Below are positions 45,966 to 57,925 of a DNA stretch of 64,000 nucleotides, in pieces. Numbering within the stretch: position 1 is the first letter of the stretch; each line of letters opens with the position of its first letter. The notes beneath the pieces were generated by a model, which was given only the letters and a program-made list of their open reading frames with translations, had not been told where the DNA came from and searched no databases. Made by a program: the position numbers and the translations under genes. Origin of the DNA: Castor canadensis (lineage: Eukaryota; Chordata; Mammalia; Rodentia; Castoridae); NCBI RefSeq assembly GCF_047511655.1, contig NC_133397.1:10379501-10443500 (forward strand), read 5' to 3'.

Positions 45966-46363
45966 ATGCAGAGAACATATTATTCAATGAAAAACTAGTG
46001 CATGAGTGAGTGATCAAATTAGTGTCAGTAAATTGTTGACTAGTGATTAAGGAAATGAAATGGTTGAGTATTACATTAGTCAGTTATCTAATTAATGACT
46101 AAATTCATAATTTAGTAAGAGAATAAATAAGTGGGTAACTTACCTAAAAGTGTTCATTATGGCTTCTTTCCAGATCACAGAGGAGAGAATGTATTCTCTC
46201 ACAATCCTCCAGGGTTTTATTAAAAATATACTTTTCTACTTCAATTGTGTATCTCCTATTAAAATACAAGTAACCAATGCAAGTAAGATTTTTTTGCCCA
46301 AAGGATTAAGAATAGGTCACTTTTAGCTATTCAAGACAATTGTCAATAAAGTATAGGTTGTTA
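45966..46363. other. AT-rich unassigned sequence
   Basis: Nothing recognised. Confidence 0.5.
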
Positions 46364-46364
46364 T

Positions 46365-46455
46365 TAGCAGTAGCAGTATTGTGTTTCTGGGGATGGAACC
46401 AAGGTCTTCCACAAACTAGACATGCTACCATTGAGTGACATGCCCAGGCCCAAAA
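46365..46455 (-). mobile_element. ID/tRNA-like SINE, antisense
   Basis: 'ggggatggaaccaaggtctt' and 'ccacaaactagacatgctac', then 'cattgagtgacatgcccagg', are the antisense ID-type monomer (B-box strand 'ggttccatcccc'). Confidence 0.7.
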
Positions 46456-48488
46456 GCCATAGTCTCAACAATATTTCCCAAACCTCATTTCATGACTGTA
46501 ATTTGACACTATAAACATAGTTCCCCGCAAAATACTCAGATTTTAAAATTCTGCTTTAAGTTACTGGTAACAGAAAAATGATTTATGACCTATATTCTAG
46601 CCAACAAATGATGCTACCTCCAAATAAAAAGAATTCAGTTGACTTTAATTCATTAAAAAATTTGACTTAGACAAAAACAATTTTTGTTCTAACATAATTT
46701 ATCAAAATACAAATAGGTATGTAATATTTCATTTGCACTAGTAAAACTATAAACCTGTTAACTTCCTGTGGCATTTCTATCTTGGCCACAGGAGACACAG
46801 GATCTAATCTTCACAGTGTGAAACTGCATAGAGTCTTGATTGTGAAAACTGTACTCAATTATAACCCTTCAGTATTTTGAGGAACCTTTAATTGTGCAGT
46901 CATGGTTTTCTACTGAGAATTGTTAGATAAACAGATCATTAGGTTAAGATTAAGACTAAGTCAATGCAGATTTAGTCTACTAAATGGTAGTGTTTGATGC
47001 AAAGGGACCCATGCATTTTGAAATGATAAACAAATACTAAATTTCTTAGATTCCATCATTAACTCACTTTTTGATATTTTGAGTAATAAGGTAGGGCCTA
47101 AGTGCACATGTAGTTTACCAAATTAACTGCAGACATTAGAGGAAGTATTAAAAATAGTAACTTTCTAGAGGAAGTATTAAAAATAATAACTTTCTTAATT
47201 ATTTCATTCTTTCAAGATTTAGCTCTTTGGGCCCTTTTAAAGGAACACATGTCTCTTAAGAATATTAAAGAGCTATTTTTAAAAAGTTTGGGCAAGAGAT
47301 AAGTTATCTAGTGTCTTAATACTCAAACCCAGCTGAATGGTAGCATTCAGCACTTATTCTGCTATTTCTTTTCTAATGCACCGCTTCTGTTTTAAATATT
47401 CTCTTCCCTGCTATAACATTTCATATGCCAATATGTTTAATTTAATAAGAATATTTTAAATAGCTTCATAGTTTTCAATTACTGTCATAACCTGCTGGCT
47501 AATTATACCCTGAAAGTTAGTCATTTGCAGTGTTTTCAACCTCCATTACAGACATCTCTGAGTTGATTACCTTGGAATACGATGCTTTTTTTTCTGTATT
47601 TTTGATGATTTCCTTAGAATTAAATCCCACAAAGAGGATCACTAAGTCTAAATTATGAGTATTTTAAAACACTTTTTATATATTCCCAAACTGTCTATAG
47701 AAACAACCTAGATATATTATAGCATATCTCCAATCTCAAGAAGGACCTTTTGTATCATGTTTAATCATGGAACCAGATGAGACGGATTGCTAAACGCCTT
47801 TTCCCCTGATGGTGCTCTGTTCTGGGAAGTTTATATGACATTTCAAAAGCTTTAGTCTAAAAAATACTTTTGGAACCACTTCTCAAGTGGTACTCAAGTA
47901 CAAGAGGATGTGGATTTTTTTCTTCTTTTCTTACCATTGCGGGGAGAAGTGGTTTCAAAGAGAGGAGAACATTCTTAGAATGTCAGTTAGATGGCTGTAA
48001 GATGAGTATTCCAATGGCTGTGAACTCAACATGAGCACAATTAGCTGTCTAATAGACATGGGTCAGGTTATTATGTCTCTGAAAAATGTCCAGAGAGAGG
48101 CCAGATGATCAATTCTTGGGAAGATTTTTAAAGACATTCTAGTTCTAACTGGATATTCCAACTAGATACCATGTAAAATCACCTTCATTATGGTAACACA
48201 CTACCAATCTTGCATCCAGTATGTCCATCAATTAAATAACTGGAAATAATTGCATTTCCAAAGAGAATGTAAACTGAATTTTCGCCAATTATTTAAACCT
48301 TTTCCTCAATTAATACCATTATCAAGAATTACTAAAAGCAGGAGAACAATAATTTGGTAGTATTTTTTAATAGTTTGAGCTTATCTGTTTCCTTTTTGGG
48401 CCTCTTCATTACCTCATGTTGTTATGCTAGTGAATGAAGGGAAAAGACACAGAAGTAGTAGATGAAACCAATTTACATAAATTATATA
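46456..48488. other. AT-rich unique sequence
   Basis: Two kilobases without a recognised repeat, apart from the 29-bp tandem duplication listed next. No ORF above 60 aa is notable. Confidence 0.5.
47138..47195. repeat. 29-bp tandem duplication, two copies
   Basis: Units at 47138-47166 and 47167-47195, starting 'agaggaagtattaaaaat', differ at a single base. The near identity suggests a recent local slippage event. Confidence 0.95.
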
Positions 48489-48489
48489 C

Positions 48490-48832
48490 TTGATCAGCTT
48501 GAATTGCTGTGACAAAATACCTGAGATAAACATTTTATCATCTAGTCCATGGTTGCTTGGACAGGTTGTTCTGTGCCTCTGGTGACACTGTACATCATGG
48601 CAGGAGCACATGGCAGAGGAAGCCTATTCACCTCATGGTACTGCAGTAACAAAGAGAGAGGGAGGTGCTGGGTCCCGATGATATCCTCTTCAAGAGCACA
48701 CCTCAGGGGTCTAACATCCTCCACCAGGCCTCACCTCTTAAAGTTTGCAACACCTCTAATAGTGTCATGACCTGGAGACCTAGTATGTCATACATGGATA
48801 TTGGGGGACATTTAAGATCCAAACTTAATTAA
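48490..48832 (-). mobile_element. MaLR LTR (MST/MT/ORR1-like), antisense
   Basis: 'tgaattgctgtgacaaaata', 'cctgagataaacattttatc', 'tacatcatggcaggagcaca', 'aggcctcacctcttaaagtt' and 'gacatttaagatccaaactt' are antisense MaLR LTR from 3' to 5' end. The opposing ORFs at 48414-48770 lie in it. Confidence 0.85.
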
Positions 48833-49195
48833 GGATTAGGACACAAATGCAAAAATAATTTGGCAGCCTAAGGAAGTATAATATAGACAAAAATGGATGT
48901 CTAAGATTGTTCTAATAAGGCCATGGCATGCTTACTGATGCTGGAGTTGAACTGCCATCCTTTCTGTTCTCAGGTGAACACACTAATCTCTTTCTATCGA
49001 CTCTCCTCCTTATTCTTCTCCGTCAAAACTTGACCTGCATCTGCTGACAACACATAAATTGTGGCTTCTGTGTAACAAGATGAGAAATCCTCAAAGGAAG
49101 GTTAGATATTCTTCTTGACAAAAATATCATTGGAAGAAAGAGATGGCTAGAAAATACTGTTCTCTTTGAACAAATTCAAGAATATTGAGAGAGAG
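48833..49195. other. Unassigned sequence
   Basis: Nothing recognised. Confidence 0.5.
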
Positions 49196-49240
49196 AGAGA
49201 GAGAAAGAGAAAAAGAGAGAGAGAGAGATTGAGAGAGAGG
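49196..49240. repeat. (GA)n microsatellite
   Basis: GA units with AAA and TT interruptions. Confidence 0.92.
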
Positions 49241-50984
49241 CATTTCCATGTATTCCCATGGGTAAAAATTAATAGAAATTACTAAAGGGCATTCTAATGG
49301 AAGACTTGGCAGATCTGGAATGTTCCCCTCAGGAGATAGTAAGGTCTAAGTGGCTATTGTAACTTATTGGAAGTGGACTAGATGTTCTGTGACCAAGTAA
49401 GGGTAGTAGGTCCTTCCAGTCCATTAGATATTCTAATTATATGATGCAAAAGCAATAGGGTACTATTGAATTTTAGCTGCTACAGTCCCTACTTAGACCT
49501 GAACAGCAATGATGTGACTCACAGTTAGAATATTGATTCAGATGGACTTGTAAATGATCAGAAAAGATTCTATTGAAAAGCACTTTTAAAAAGGAGGCCA
49601 TTTTCCTATCTGCTTGGTTGTCCCCTTTGGTCTCAGTAAAAGAAACTTATGCAGTTTAAGTATGTTTAACAATTGGGTCTCTTCCCAGGTTGTGAGATGT
49701 TCAGCAAAAATCCAGAGTTATTATTAGGTCTAAATGGAGGCTTTTGTCAAAGGGCCTCTTGAACTGTTAGGAAATCCAAGTGCAAATTGATAATGACACA
49801 CAACACGTCCTTGGCCTGGCAGCTCCCCGAAGCCTGCTGAAATACCCCAACACGAACATCCATGGTCCCTTGCCAGCAGTGTGTTGCTCAACACTCATCT
49901 TTCTCCTCAGCCAGCTTGACAACTGCATTCTTCCCTCCTCAGAAGAAGCAAAAGGAGATGGATTAAAGAGGATGCTTGAACTAAGACTATTAATTTCCTT
50001 GCAGGGTGTATTCAAGTCAGATTCCTTTATAAGAGCCTTTTGTGGTTTCATAAAATTACAACTTTGGCTATTCGGATGCCATTTCCAAAGCACAAATTTG
50101 GTTTCTAAAGAAAATGTACGTATTTCATAGGAAGAAAGGAAAGAAATGAGTATATAGTTATCTCAAATATATTCATTTTATATAATCATTTTGTTACGCA
50201 CAGCAACAATTTCAGCATTAACTATTTATTAATAAAAGGGATCATAAAGCAGTCTTCATAAAACTTATAGGGTTTCTTTGATATTTATTTGAAAAAAATT
50301 AATAAAAAGATTTTTCCCTTAACAATTTATGAGTGCTTAAAATCCTTTCTTAAACTGTCTTGTTTAAAAATAAATGTTTCTCCCTTTTCTCAGACTATTA
50401 AAATACCTTTTAATTTTTGAAAGGTTGGGAGAGAGATCATTTCATGGATGAATGCACATATGTGAGGTTTTCTAGAGAAGCTGGACAACAGATTCTTCTA
50501 CTTCCTTGTCTTAACATGGTGGGTGCCTCTAGCTTCCTTGAGAGGAACTTGGCTGTCATGTACATGCAGGACTGCTCCCTGAGTGGCAAAGCCCGTCCAG
50601 ATTCTTTGTAGGCTCTGACTTTGTGATCCAAAGTATGATGCAGTATCAAACACATAGTAAAATGTCTGATTTATTAATGAATTCTTGAACATGATACCAA
50701 GAATGGGATAATTTTTACTTTCCCTACTCTTTGCTCTGACAGTCTTTTGGCTGGTTTGAACTAATAGAAAAGTAAATCCAGTCCGGGTACCAATGAAGGA
50801 CAGCTTTGGTTTCTGGAGCCATGTCCAATGCTTGGGGATGAGTTTCAGATATAACACATGATAACACAGTGAGAGGACAGAAGGGTGCTGACCAGTTGTC
50901 CACAACCCCATTCTATTGTCTTGGTGCTGTGTGATTTTGATCCCCCACTTTACCATACTGGGCTTTCTCTTTTGGTACCAACAT
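49241..50984. other. Unique sequence with two larger open frames
   Basis: No repeat is recognised. 49767-50130 is open on both strands (108 and 116 aa) and 50498-50956 is open on the minus strand for 152 aa. None shows a known domain, and neither promoter nor splice context is visible, so they are not called as genes. Confidence 0.45.
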
Positions 50985-51146
50985 CAGTGGTTCCCCAACA
51001 TGGCCATGAATCAGAACCACCAATGGAGATTTTGAAAGTGAGCGTGGCATTTAGGGTCCCACTGAGACCAGTTAATGGGTGTGATCCACCTATATTTTTA
51101 ACAGTTCTCCAGGGGATTCCAATATGAAGCTGGGTAGAAACCACTG
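50985..51146 (+). mobile_element. MER5A-type hAT-Charlie element
   Basis: It begins with the terminal repeat cagtggttcccca and ends gaaaccactg, with 'aatcagaaccaccaatggag' and 'ttctccaggggattccaata' inside, in MER5A order. An 8-bp target duplication is no longer visible. Confidence 0.8.
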
Positions 51147-51428
51147 TTCATGAGCAGTATTTCTGAGGAATGGGTGTGGGAGGAATGTCCTAGGATGTCA
51201 TAGGTGGGCAGGTTCTGGTTCAGTGGGTCTGATGAGGGCCCTGACCTGCTTCTGTACTGAGTGTCACAGTGATAGTCTCTACTGCACTGGGACGAGGAGG
51301 ATATAAACTTGGAGTTTCTGGAACACAGATACTTTGGGCTTCACTTGAGGTCCAAATAATCAGATTTTTTCATCTTAAAGATTCCTAGGTGATGTTTAAT
51401 ATATCACTGTCTCAAAAATCTACATTAA
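51147..51428. other. Unassigned, possible second hAT fragment
   Basis: 'aataatcagattttttcatc' and 'aaagattcctaggtgatgtt' at 51355-51400 recall MER5/MER20-like internal sequence. The rest is unassigned. Confidence 0.35.
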
Positions 51429-51429
51429 C

Positions 51430-51790
51430 CCCCTGACTTTAATATATATGTTCCATCAGGGTAGGGTTTCTGCTTCCTTCATCCCATTTCCTTTAAATCT
51501 CCTTGTGCTCACCACCCTGACTGAGCCTCCTTGCAATTGTCCAGATATATCTTACTTTGCCAGACCTTGCACCTTTGCATCTTGGGATGTTTGGTCCCCT
51601 TTAAACCGAAGGGACTGATATCATTCAAGATTTATGTATTAAGTCCTCCAAAGGAACTGAATGTAAGAATTTCCACCCACCATATACCCCTAAATTCTAC
51701 TTCTTTGTGCATCTACCCCCAACATTTGCCAACTGAATTAAAATTGCCCAGATATACAATTCATTCCCTATCTAGAGTTTACATTTTAGA
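51430..51790 (+). mobile_element. L2 LINE fragments
   Basis: 'atgttccatcagggtagggt' resembles the L2 3' end. It is followed by 'ctttgccagaccttgcacct' and 'ttgcatcttgggatgtt', an upstream L2 block, so two pieces or a rearranged copy are present. Confidence 0.45.
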
Positions 51791-52585
51791 AATTTAAAAA
51801 ATGTGTCTGATTAAATTTTTTTTCTCACCACCTGTAAGATTCTTGCTACAAATTACACATGTGGACTTCTCAACCTAGCTTCTGACTAGTGTGGAGAGTG
51901 GTAGATCCTTCACAACAGTCTTTGCTTTCTGTTGGGTGATGTCTTACCAGAGTTTGGTGCTAAGTCTCTCTTCATGAGTCTTCAGGATATGTTGGGACAT
52001 GGGAGTTCTTGAAGGGTCAAGACCTTCAAGATGAAGCAGTTTTGATGGGCTGTCTTCAGGAATGGAAATGGGTGAGTGAAAAGAGAATTGACTCCCTGCA
52101 TATCTGAGCCCTTTATACTTGTGAGATTTATCAATGATGACATTGCTTCCCAAAGGCCAAGGGAGCAAAGACAAAACAGATCATTTCCATTTGCCTGGTG
52201 TTCTTTTTGCTGTTTCTCAGGCTGCCTGAAAACAATTTGCATCCTGTCCAGGCCCCATAATTTCTGGTTGTAAAAGACAGACACATGGGTATTGCCAAAA
52301 GCTCATGAGATCTGGACTTGGTGCAGTGTAACTTGAAGGGTGTGGGAAATGTGGGAGACTCAATCACTTTGCTTTTCTTCCTGTGGCTCACACTGGATGC
52401 TTCCTGTGAGGGGTAGTGGACGCTGAGCTCACACTCACTTTCCTCTCAGTTTTGGATTTCAATTGTGTGTATGCATTAAATTCAGTGAATATCTGTGAGG
52501 TATCCCCTGTGCACCAGAAATTTTGTTAGATGCTGAGAGAGTGGCCTTAGCGAGTCATCGATTTATCTTTGAAGAGCCCCACTTG
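51791..52585. other. Unique sequence
   Basis: No repeat or gene is recognised. Several overlapping minus-strand frames (51944-52391) have no domain likeness. Confidence 0.5.
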
Positions 52586-52587
52586 TA

Positions 52588-53017
52588 GCTGGGTGCTGGT
52601 GACTCACATGAATAATCCTAGCTACTTTAGAGCCTTAGATAGAAAGGATCACAGTTTGAGGTCAGCCTGGGTAAATAGTTTGTGAGATCCCATCTCAACC
52701 AATAGCTGGGTGTGGTGGTGCATGCCTGTCATCCTAGCTGAATGGGAGGTTGAAATCAGGAGGATTGTGGGTCAAGTCCAGCCTGGGCAAAAAAAAGTTT
52801 TGCCAGATCCTATCGCAGTGGAAAAAAACTGAGTGTGGTGGTATGTGTCTGTCATTCCAGCTATGTCAGAAAATGTAAAGTAGGAAGATTGTTGTTCAGG
52901 CAAACCTGGGCAAAAAGTGAGACCCTATCTCCAAAATAACCAGGAAAGTAGCAAAGCCCCAAGTACAAAACCCAGTACCACCATCAAAAAAAAAAAAAAA
53001 AAAAAGAAGAAGAAGAA
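52588..53017 (+). mobile_element. Trimeric B1-like SINE with tRNA-like end and poly(A)
   Basis: Three B1-like units follow each other: about 52588-52700 ('agctgggtgctggtgactca'), 52703-52810 ('agctgggtgtggtggtgcat') and 52823-52935 ('gagtgtggtggtatgtgtct'). Each has a copy of the 'cagcctgggcaaa' to 'gagaccctatctc' region. They are followed by a short ID-like end ('aaaacccagtaccacc') and poly(A) plus (AAG)n. A degraded target duplication (gaagagccccacttgt versus gaagaaatccactgt) may flank it. Confidence 0.85.
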
Positions 53018-53629
53018 ATCCACTGTGGGTAAGGAAGACCACACAGCTAAGTATTCTCTAAAGAATGAGGTGCCATAAGAACATAGAAAAAAAATGCAAT
53101 TAGCTCTTTTGCTTATGTTGTAAAAAAGCTAATAGGAATAATATGAAGAAAACTTTGAAAAATGAAAAAATTAGTGAAGGAGGAGAAAAATCTTTCTAAG
53201 TATGAAAATAGAACACGTCAAATCAAAAAGATAAAACACCATATTAAGCCTTATTATAACACTAGAATTAAATTTAGTAACATCTAATATTAAATATAAA
53301 CATCTTCCTTATTTGTGTACATTTTCTAACCTTTCAGGGTATCATTAATTATTATTGATGGATAAGATGAATAATGCCATAGTATACCTGAAAGTCCAAG
53401 AAAATGATGCAACAAAAATTTAAATTAATACCTTTCATACAACTATAAAGTCAATTTTAGCTCAACTTGAATGAAATATAGCAAAGATGATAAATTATAG
53501 AGAGTGAAACAAGGACCTAAGACAGGCAAAGATTCAATGCTTGTTAGAAATACTGTGTTGAGCCTTTGACAAGCTCTATGACATTGAATAAATCACATTG
53601 TTGACATGATTTTTCAAAGTTAAAGGGTG
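53018..53629. other. A-rich unassigned sequence
   Basis: Nothing recognised. 53525-53600 may hold a degraded sense MIR core. Confidence 0.45.
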
Positions 53630-53695
53630 GAAGGAAGAAAAAAGAGAGCGAGAAAGAGAGAGAAAGTAAAAGGAAATAAAAAGAGAGAGAGAAAT
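53630..53695. repeat. GA-rich purine tract
   Basis: Interrupted GAGA/GAAA units, almost pure purine. Confidence 0.85.
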
Positions 53696-54384
53696 CACAG
53701 TCAGACATGCCTTCATGAAATGTTAAACACTAGAATAGAATAGAAAATTCTGAGCACATAGAAGGATGAAAATGAAAGCACTGGCTTTCACATTAGTAAA
53801 ACAGAATTCTGGAGCACAGTGGGATAACACACTCATAATTCAGAGGGAGGAATTTTTCAACATAGAGCACTATAGTTAGTCTTGGTGGAAAGTTTTGGTT
53901 TCCTACCCATCAGCCATTTTTTTCTCCACCAGTTTGTAAACACGTTTCAGTTTTGTGTAGGCATTTGCTGAGTAGGAGTATGCTAAGCTGGGGAAGCCCT
54001 TCTCATACTCTTGGGTAAGGAAGCAATAGTGGTTTAAATCAATCATGACAAAAATTTCTTCTCTGCTTATTTGTTATTTAAGCATGGGATTATAATGCAA
54101 TTTTAACCAAAAAGTCTTCAGGGGCTTCTGAGGAAGATTTTTGTTTTCTTGATATAAAGGTAGCGCTATGAACGTGGTCTCTTATCTTGTAGCTCTTTTT
54201 CCTGCCTCAAGCTCGGTTATTTGAGGTTATTATGCTTGGGTCATCCACCTTGTAACCCGATAGTGATAAGCTAACATACTGGGTATGGCCAAGTAAAATA
54301 TCAGAAAGAGCCTGGGTCCTTGACAACATTGTTTAGCCATTGGCCAAGCTGAGGGATACCTACCTCATGATTTCCTGTTATTTG
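53696..54384. other. Unassigned sequence
   Basis: Nothing recognised. Confidence 0.5.
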
Positions 54385-54470
54385 AGATAATTAAGCATCT
54401 TCCTTGCCTAAGCCACTGTGGGTATGGTTTGTCACTTGCAGCAGAAATGCACCATACATGATACATGAGT
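54385..54470 (+). mobile_element. Possible LTR 3' end (MLT1/MLT2-like)
   Basis: 'tgcctaagccactgtgggta' and 'tggtttgtcacttgcagcag' resemble the common ERVL/MaLR LTR terminus. The upstream LTR is not recognisable. Confidence 0.3.
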
Positions 54471-54762
54471 CAAATTATCTACCAAGCAAGAGAAATAAAA
54501 ACATCTTATCAAGTGAGGGAGAAGTCAGCCCTTTAGTTCTCATTCACTTCTTTTTAGCATTTTACCTAAGGTTTTCTTCCAGTAAATTGCAGGAGGCAGC
54601 CAGGAAAGAAAACAGAACCTCACCCCAAAGATCATAAAGGGAAATGCTGGAATGATTGCAAGGAGCCTGTAACCCATAGATGGACAGGAATAAAGAAGGG
54701 TTGCAAGCACATATCAGGAGAGCTGTTGGGTTGTGGGGGGAGGTTTAGGAAAAAGATGGTGG
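54471..54762. other. Unassigned sequence
   Basis: Nothing recognised. Confidence 0.5.
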
Positions 54763-54842
54763 AGGCTGGGGGTGCAGCTCAGTGCTAAAGCACTTGCCTA
54801 GTATTCAGGAAGTCCTGGATTTCATCTCCAGCACAGAAAACA
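54763..54842 (+). mobile_element. ID-like SINE monomer
   Basis: 'aggctgggggtgcagctcag', 'tgctaaagcacttgcctag' and 'ctggatttcatctccagcac' form a tRNA-derived ID element with A and B boxes, plus a short A-rich tail. Confidence 0.8.
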
Positions 54843-55826
54843 ACAGGAGGGTGATTCAATGGATAAACATAAGACTGAAATTTTGGTGGATGATAAAAAT
54901 ATCATACTTTGAGAAGAGGAAATGATGTAGAAAAAATTAAGGCATATATGAACCCTGTACATGTGAGTTTTGAGGTACGGGAAGGTAAGGAATAAGACCT
55001 AGTATTACATGGTCCTAGTATAAATATGAAATGGAGTATGTTGTTATGTGGCAGTAAGTGTGACAAACTAAAGAAAGAGAAGTCACTGAGTCTTACTGTA
55101 GGAATATGTACCTTCAAGAATTCCAGAAATCTTGTCATTGGATCCATCAAACCTTTGCAATGATCTGTGTATATGTAGCTTTAAATTTTAAAAACAAATA
55201 GATGGAGTATGATCTTTAAACAATTTGTAAAGTGAATTTCTGACAAACAGCAGAAGTTTTGGTTGTGGTTATATGACCATAAACATGAGTTGTCACTATT
55301 GATAGTGGCAGTGTGTAGCTGGCATTAAGTTGCAATTCACACTGGTCCCTTAATTTACAATATGGTAACAATCATTAGACATTGGACAGCACTGGTGGAG
55401 AAACAGATGCTTAAATACACTATAGGTGCTAAAAGTAATCAATGTAATGATTAAGAATAATAATATCAAGCATTTTGGGATTTGATGAAGAAGCATAGTG
55501 TACATGTATGAAATTTTTTTCTGTATTGGTTTATTTCATACAATCCTCATGCTCCATGATTTGACTTCCAAATTGCTGATTGTCACTTCCTCTATGGGAT
55601 GCTTCCAGCCATCTGCCATTCTCACTCCCTGGCTACAGTAGTTAATGATAACTGCCTGAATGAATGCTCTTGTTTGTCCATCCAGCAGTTCTTCTTGGGG
55701 ATTTGTTCTGTTTCAGATTCTGTGCAGATGCTAAAAAAGCAAGACATACATGAGTACTTTTCACATGGAACAGGCAGGGGAATAAATAAAGATCCAACTA
55801 TGAAACTAAATTAGGAATTATAATTG
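54843..55826. other. AT-rich unique sequence
   Basis: No feature is recognised. 55595-55700 might be a degraded L2 piece. Confidence 0.45.
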
Positions 55827-55827
55827 T

Positions 55828-56200
55828 AACAGGCTGTGGAAGACACATATAGGGAGCCAGACTCTACAGACTCGCCAGAGAAGACCTATTTTGGGGAATC
55901 CAGGAAGGCTCCCTTGAGGAGTGATGCATCAGCTGCTCTCTGAAGTATGACAGACAGTCACCAGGCCTAGGGCACAAGTTTAGAGCAAAGAACAAAGTAT
56001 AAGGAACGTGGTGCAAGGTGCAAAGGAGTATACCATCCTGAAGGGAACTCCAGGAAGTCCCTATGGCATTTTAGTGTGGAAAATGAGGAGGAGAGCAACT
56101 AAAGAGAGTCCTGGAGGGGCTCATGCGGTTTGCATCTTATAGGGCCTTGGCATTGTGCTAGAGACTTTGTCTTATAAGAGAATTGGACAAACCTCTCAAT
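55828..56200 (-). mobile_element. L2 LINE fragment, antisense
   Basis: 'ggaaggctcccttgaggagt', 'aggcctagggcacaagttta', 'gtgcaaggtgcaaaggagta' and 'ttgcatcttatagggccttg' followed by 'tgtgctagagactttgtctt' follow antisense L2 order. Confidence 0.65.
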
Positions 56201-56233
56201 ATTAGCTTCCATCAGACTTATTTGTGAATGGAT

Positions 56234-56454
56234 CAGGGGTGAGCAAACAGTAGCTTAAGGGCCAAATCCAGTTTCTACCTATTATGGTAAACATAGCTTC
56301 ACTGGAGCACTGCCATACTCCTCGGGTTTCTTATTGTCTGTAGCTGCTTTCCTATCATCATGGCAGAGGGGGTGATTGCAACAGAGATGATATGGGTCAC
56401 AGAGCTTGAAATACCAAATATTTTGCTTTTTAAGAAAGTATTTACTGACTGCTA
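56234..56454 (+). mobile_element. hAT-type nonautonomous DNA transposon with target duplication
   Basis: It begins caggggtgagcaaac and ends ttactgactgcta, imperfect inverted termini. Inside are 'gggccaaatccagtttctac', 'cttattgtctgtagctgctt' and 'gcaacagagatgatatgggt'. Flanking 8-mers gaatggat (56226-56233) and gaatagat (56455-56462) differ at one base, the 8-bp duplication expected for hAT. It carries no transposase. The Repbase family name is not recalled with certainty. Confidence 0.85.
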
Positions 56455-56462
56455 GAATAGAT

Positions 56463-56636
56463 CATTCTATAAGCAACACAGAGACTATTCCTGCTTTTAT
56501 GCTGGTGCCTATGGTACTGAGATCATTTGCATCCTCATTTCTGTCTTCAGGACAGGGCTGTATTCAATTCACATTAGTTTCCTTAATTTTTAGTACATTC
56601 TTAGAACATTGATTAGTGGATTGAGTGCATCGGTTC
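56463..56636. other. Unassigned sequence
   Basis: Nothing recognised. Confidence 0.5.
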
Positions 56637-56637
56637 T

Positions 56638-56775
56638 ACTCACTTCATAAACCATCTCGTCCAGTTGCTTCTTTACTGATTTGGGAATTAAGGGCAAAGC
56701 AGGTTGAGTGACTTCCGCAATTCCACACGGAGCCCCAAACCCAGGTTTCCTGACTCTCACTCCCATCACGTTTGT
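56638..56775 (-). mobile_element. MIR/MIR3-like SINE
   Basis: 'gatttgggaattaagggcaa', 'ggttgagtgacttccgcaat' and 'cccaaacccaggtttcctga' match the antisense MIR core and 5' end. Confidence 0.6.
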
Positions 56776-57803
56776 TCTTACTCCAATTCAGCTGTCCAAA
56801 TTAGTCTAAAAATAAGCAACAATTTGAACATCAGTAAAATGAGGAGACTGGAGATAGGCATCTACTTATGGAGTCATACTTTTAGAGTCATGATGACTCA
56901 TATATGTGAAAACGTGCCCAGAAGCTTTGTCTAATTCTGTGTTATAATCATCTCCACAGAGAAGAAGTTTATGCATTAGCATAGCAAACTGGCCTCAACA
57001 AAACACCCAAGCGAGCCTTGGAGATCCTGTGAGGAGTCCCACAGGAGGTCAGGGCAGCAGAAGGCTGCATACTGCTGTTCCATATGCCTGCTCACCCTTC
57101 CTATTAGGAGGCTGAAAACATAATTAGAAGAGAAGCCCCACAGATGCTGCCATTTACGATATCCAGAAGAAACCGTCGGAACGGGTAAGACATAAAAGGA
57201 TAATTTTGCTTATACAAAATAGCAGACTGCAAACTAAAACCAAGAAAAACAAACAGGCAGATGGAAGGGAGTGGAGAAGGCATTGGCACAGCTGTGAGCA
57301 GGATTTAGACACCCAGATGCAATGTAATTTGGGGGTAGGGATGGAAGAGGAAGAGAATCTGAAAAAAATCTAGAAACACAAAAGGTACTGAAGAACAATG
57401 AGTTCCTCATTTTTCCACCTGCAGGTTCAACTTTTTCACATGCACCTTTTCATATTGTGGTGGCTAAACATCATTTCTGGAGGGATGGAGGACTAGAGGA
57501 CAGAAAAGATAACTAGTCATCACTGAGAGCAGAGAAGGCAGTGGTGGTAAATCAACAGCTATGATTGCAAAGGAAGAAGAAAGACCAAACTGTTACCCAG
57601 AAGAGGGTGAATAGTAGGGTTTGGTTTTATTATTAGCAGCACTATTTAGATGGCAAAACATGTTCATGGATGCCTTTTCAGATACAGCCACACACTTGAG
57701 AAGAGCAAGGAAGCAAGAATCATTATCGATGGAGTTTTTGCTACAGATTAAATGCTGCGGTGATAATGAGAGCCACAAAAATCATCTTCATAATCCCCTC
57801 TCC
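56776..57803. other. Unique sequence
   Basis: No repeat or gene is recognised. The overlapping opposing frames at 57593-57806 are unsupported. Confidence 0.5.
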
Positions 57804-57804
57804 T

Positions 57805-57925
57805 AACAATGATGGCAAATTTAAATAGGTGACTGATGTACTGTTTTCCTTATTTTAGAGGTCAGGAAACTGAGATTCTTAAGGAGGAGGAGCCAGGATT
57901 TAAGCTGTGGTCTATGACACCCTAG
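57805..57925 (-). mobile_element. MIR SINE
   Basis: 'ttattttagaggtcaggaaa', 'ctgagattcttaaggaggag' and 'gagccaggatttaagctgtg' match antisense MIR. Confidence 0.65.

Noticed and set aside
49767..50130. Opposing 108- and 116-aa ORFs
   Set aside because: Open on both strands without a recognisable domain; the more likely cause is local lack of stop trinucleotides.
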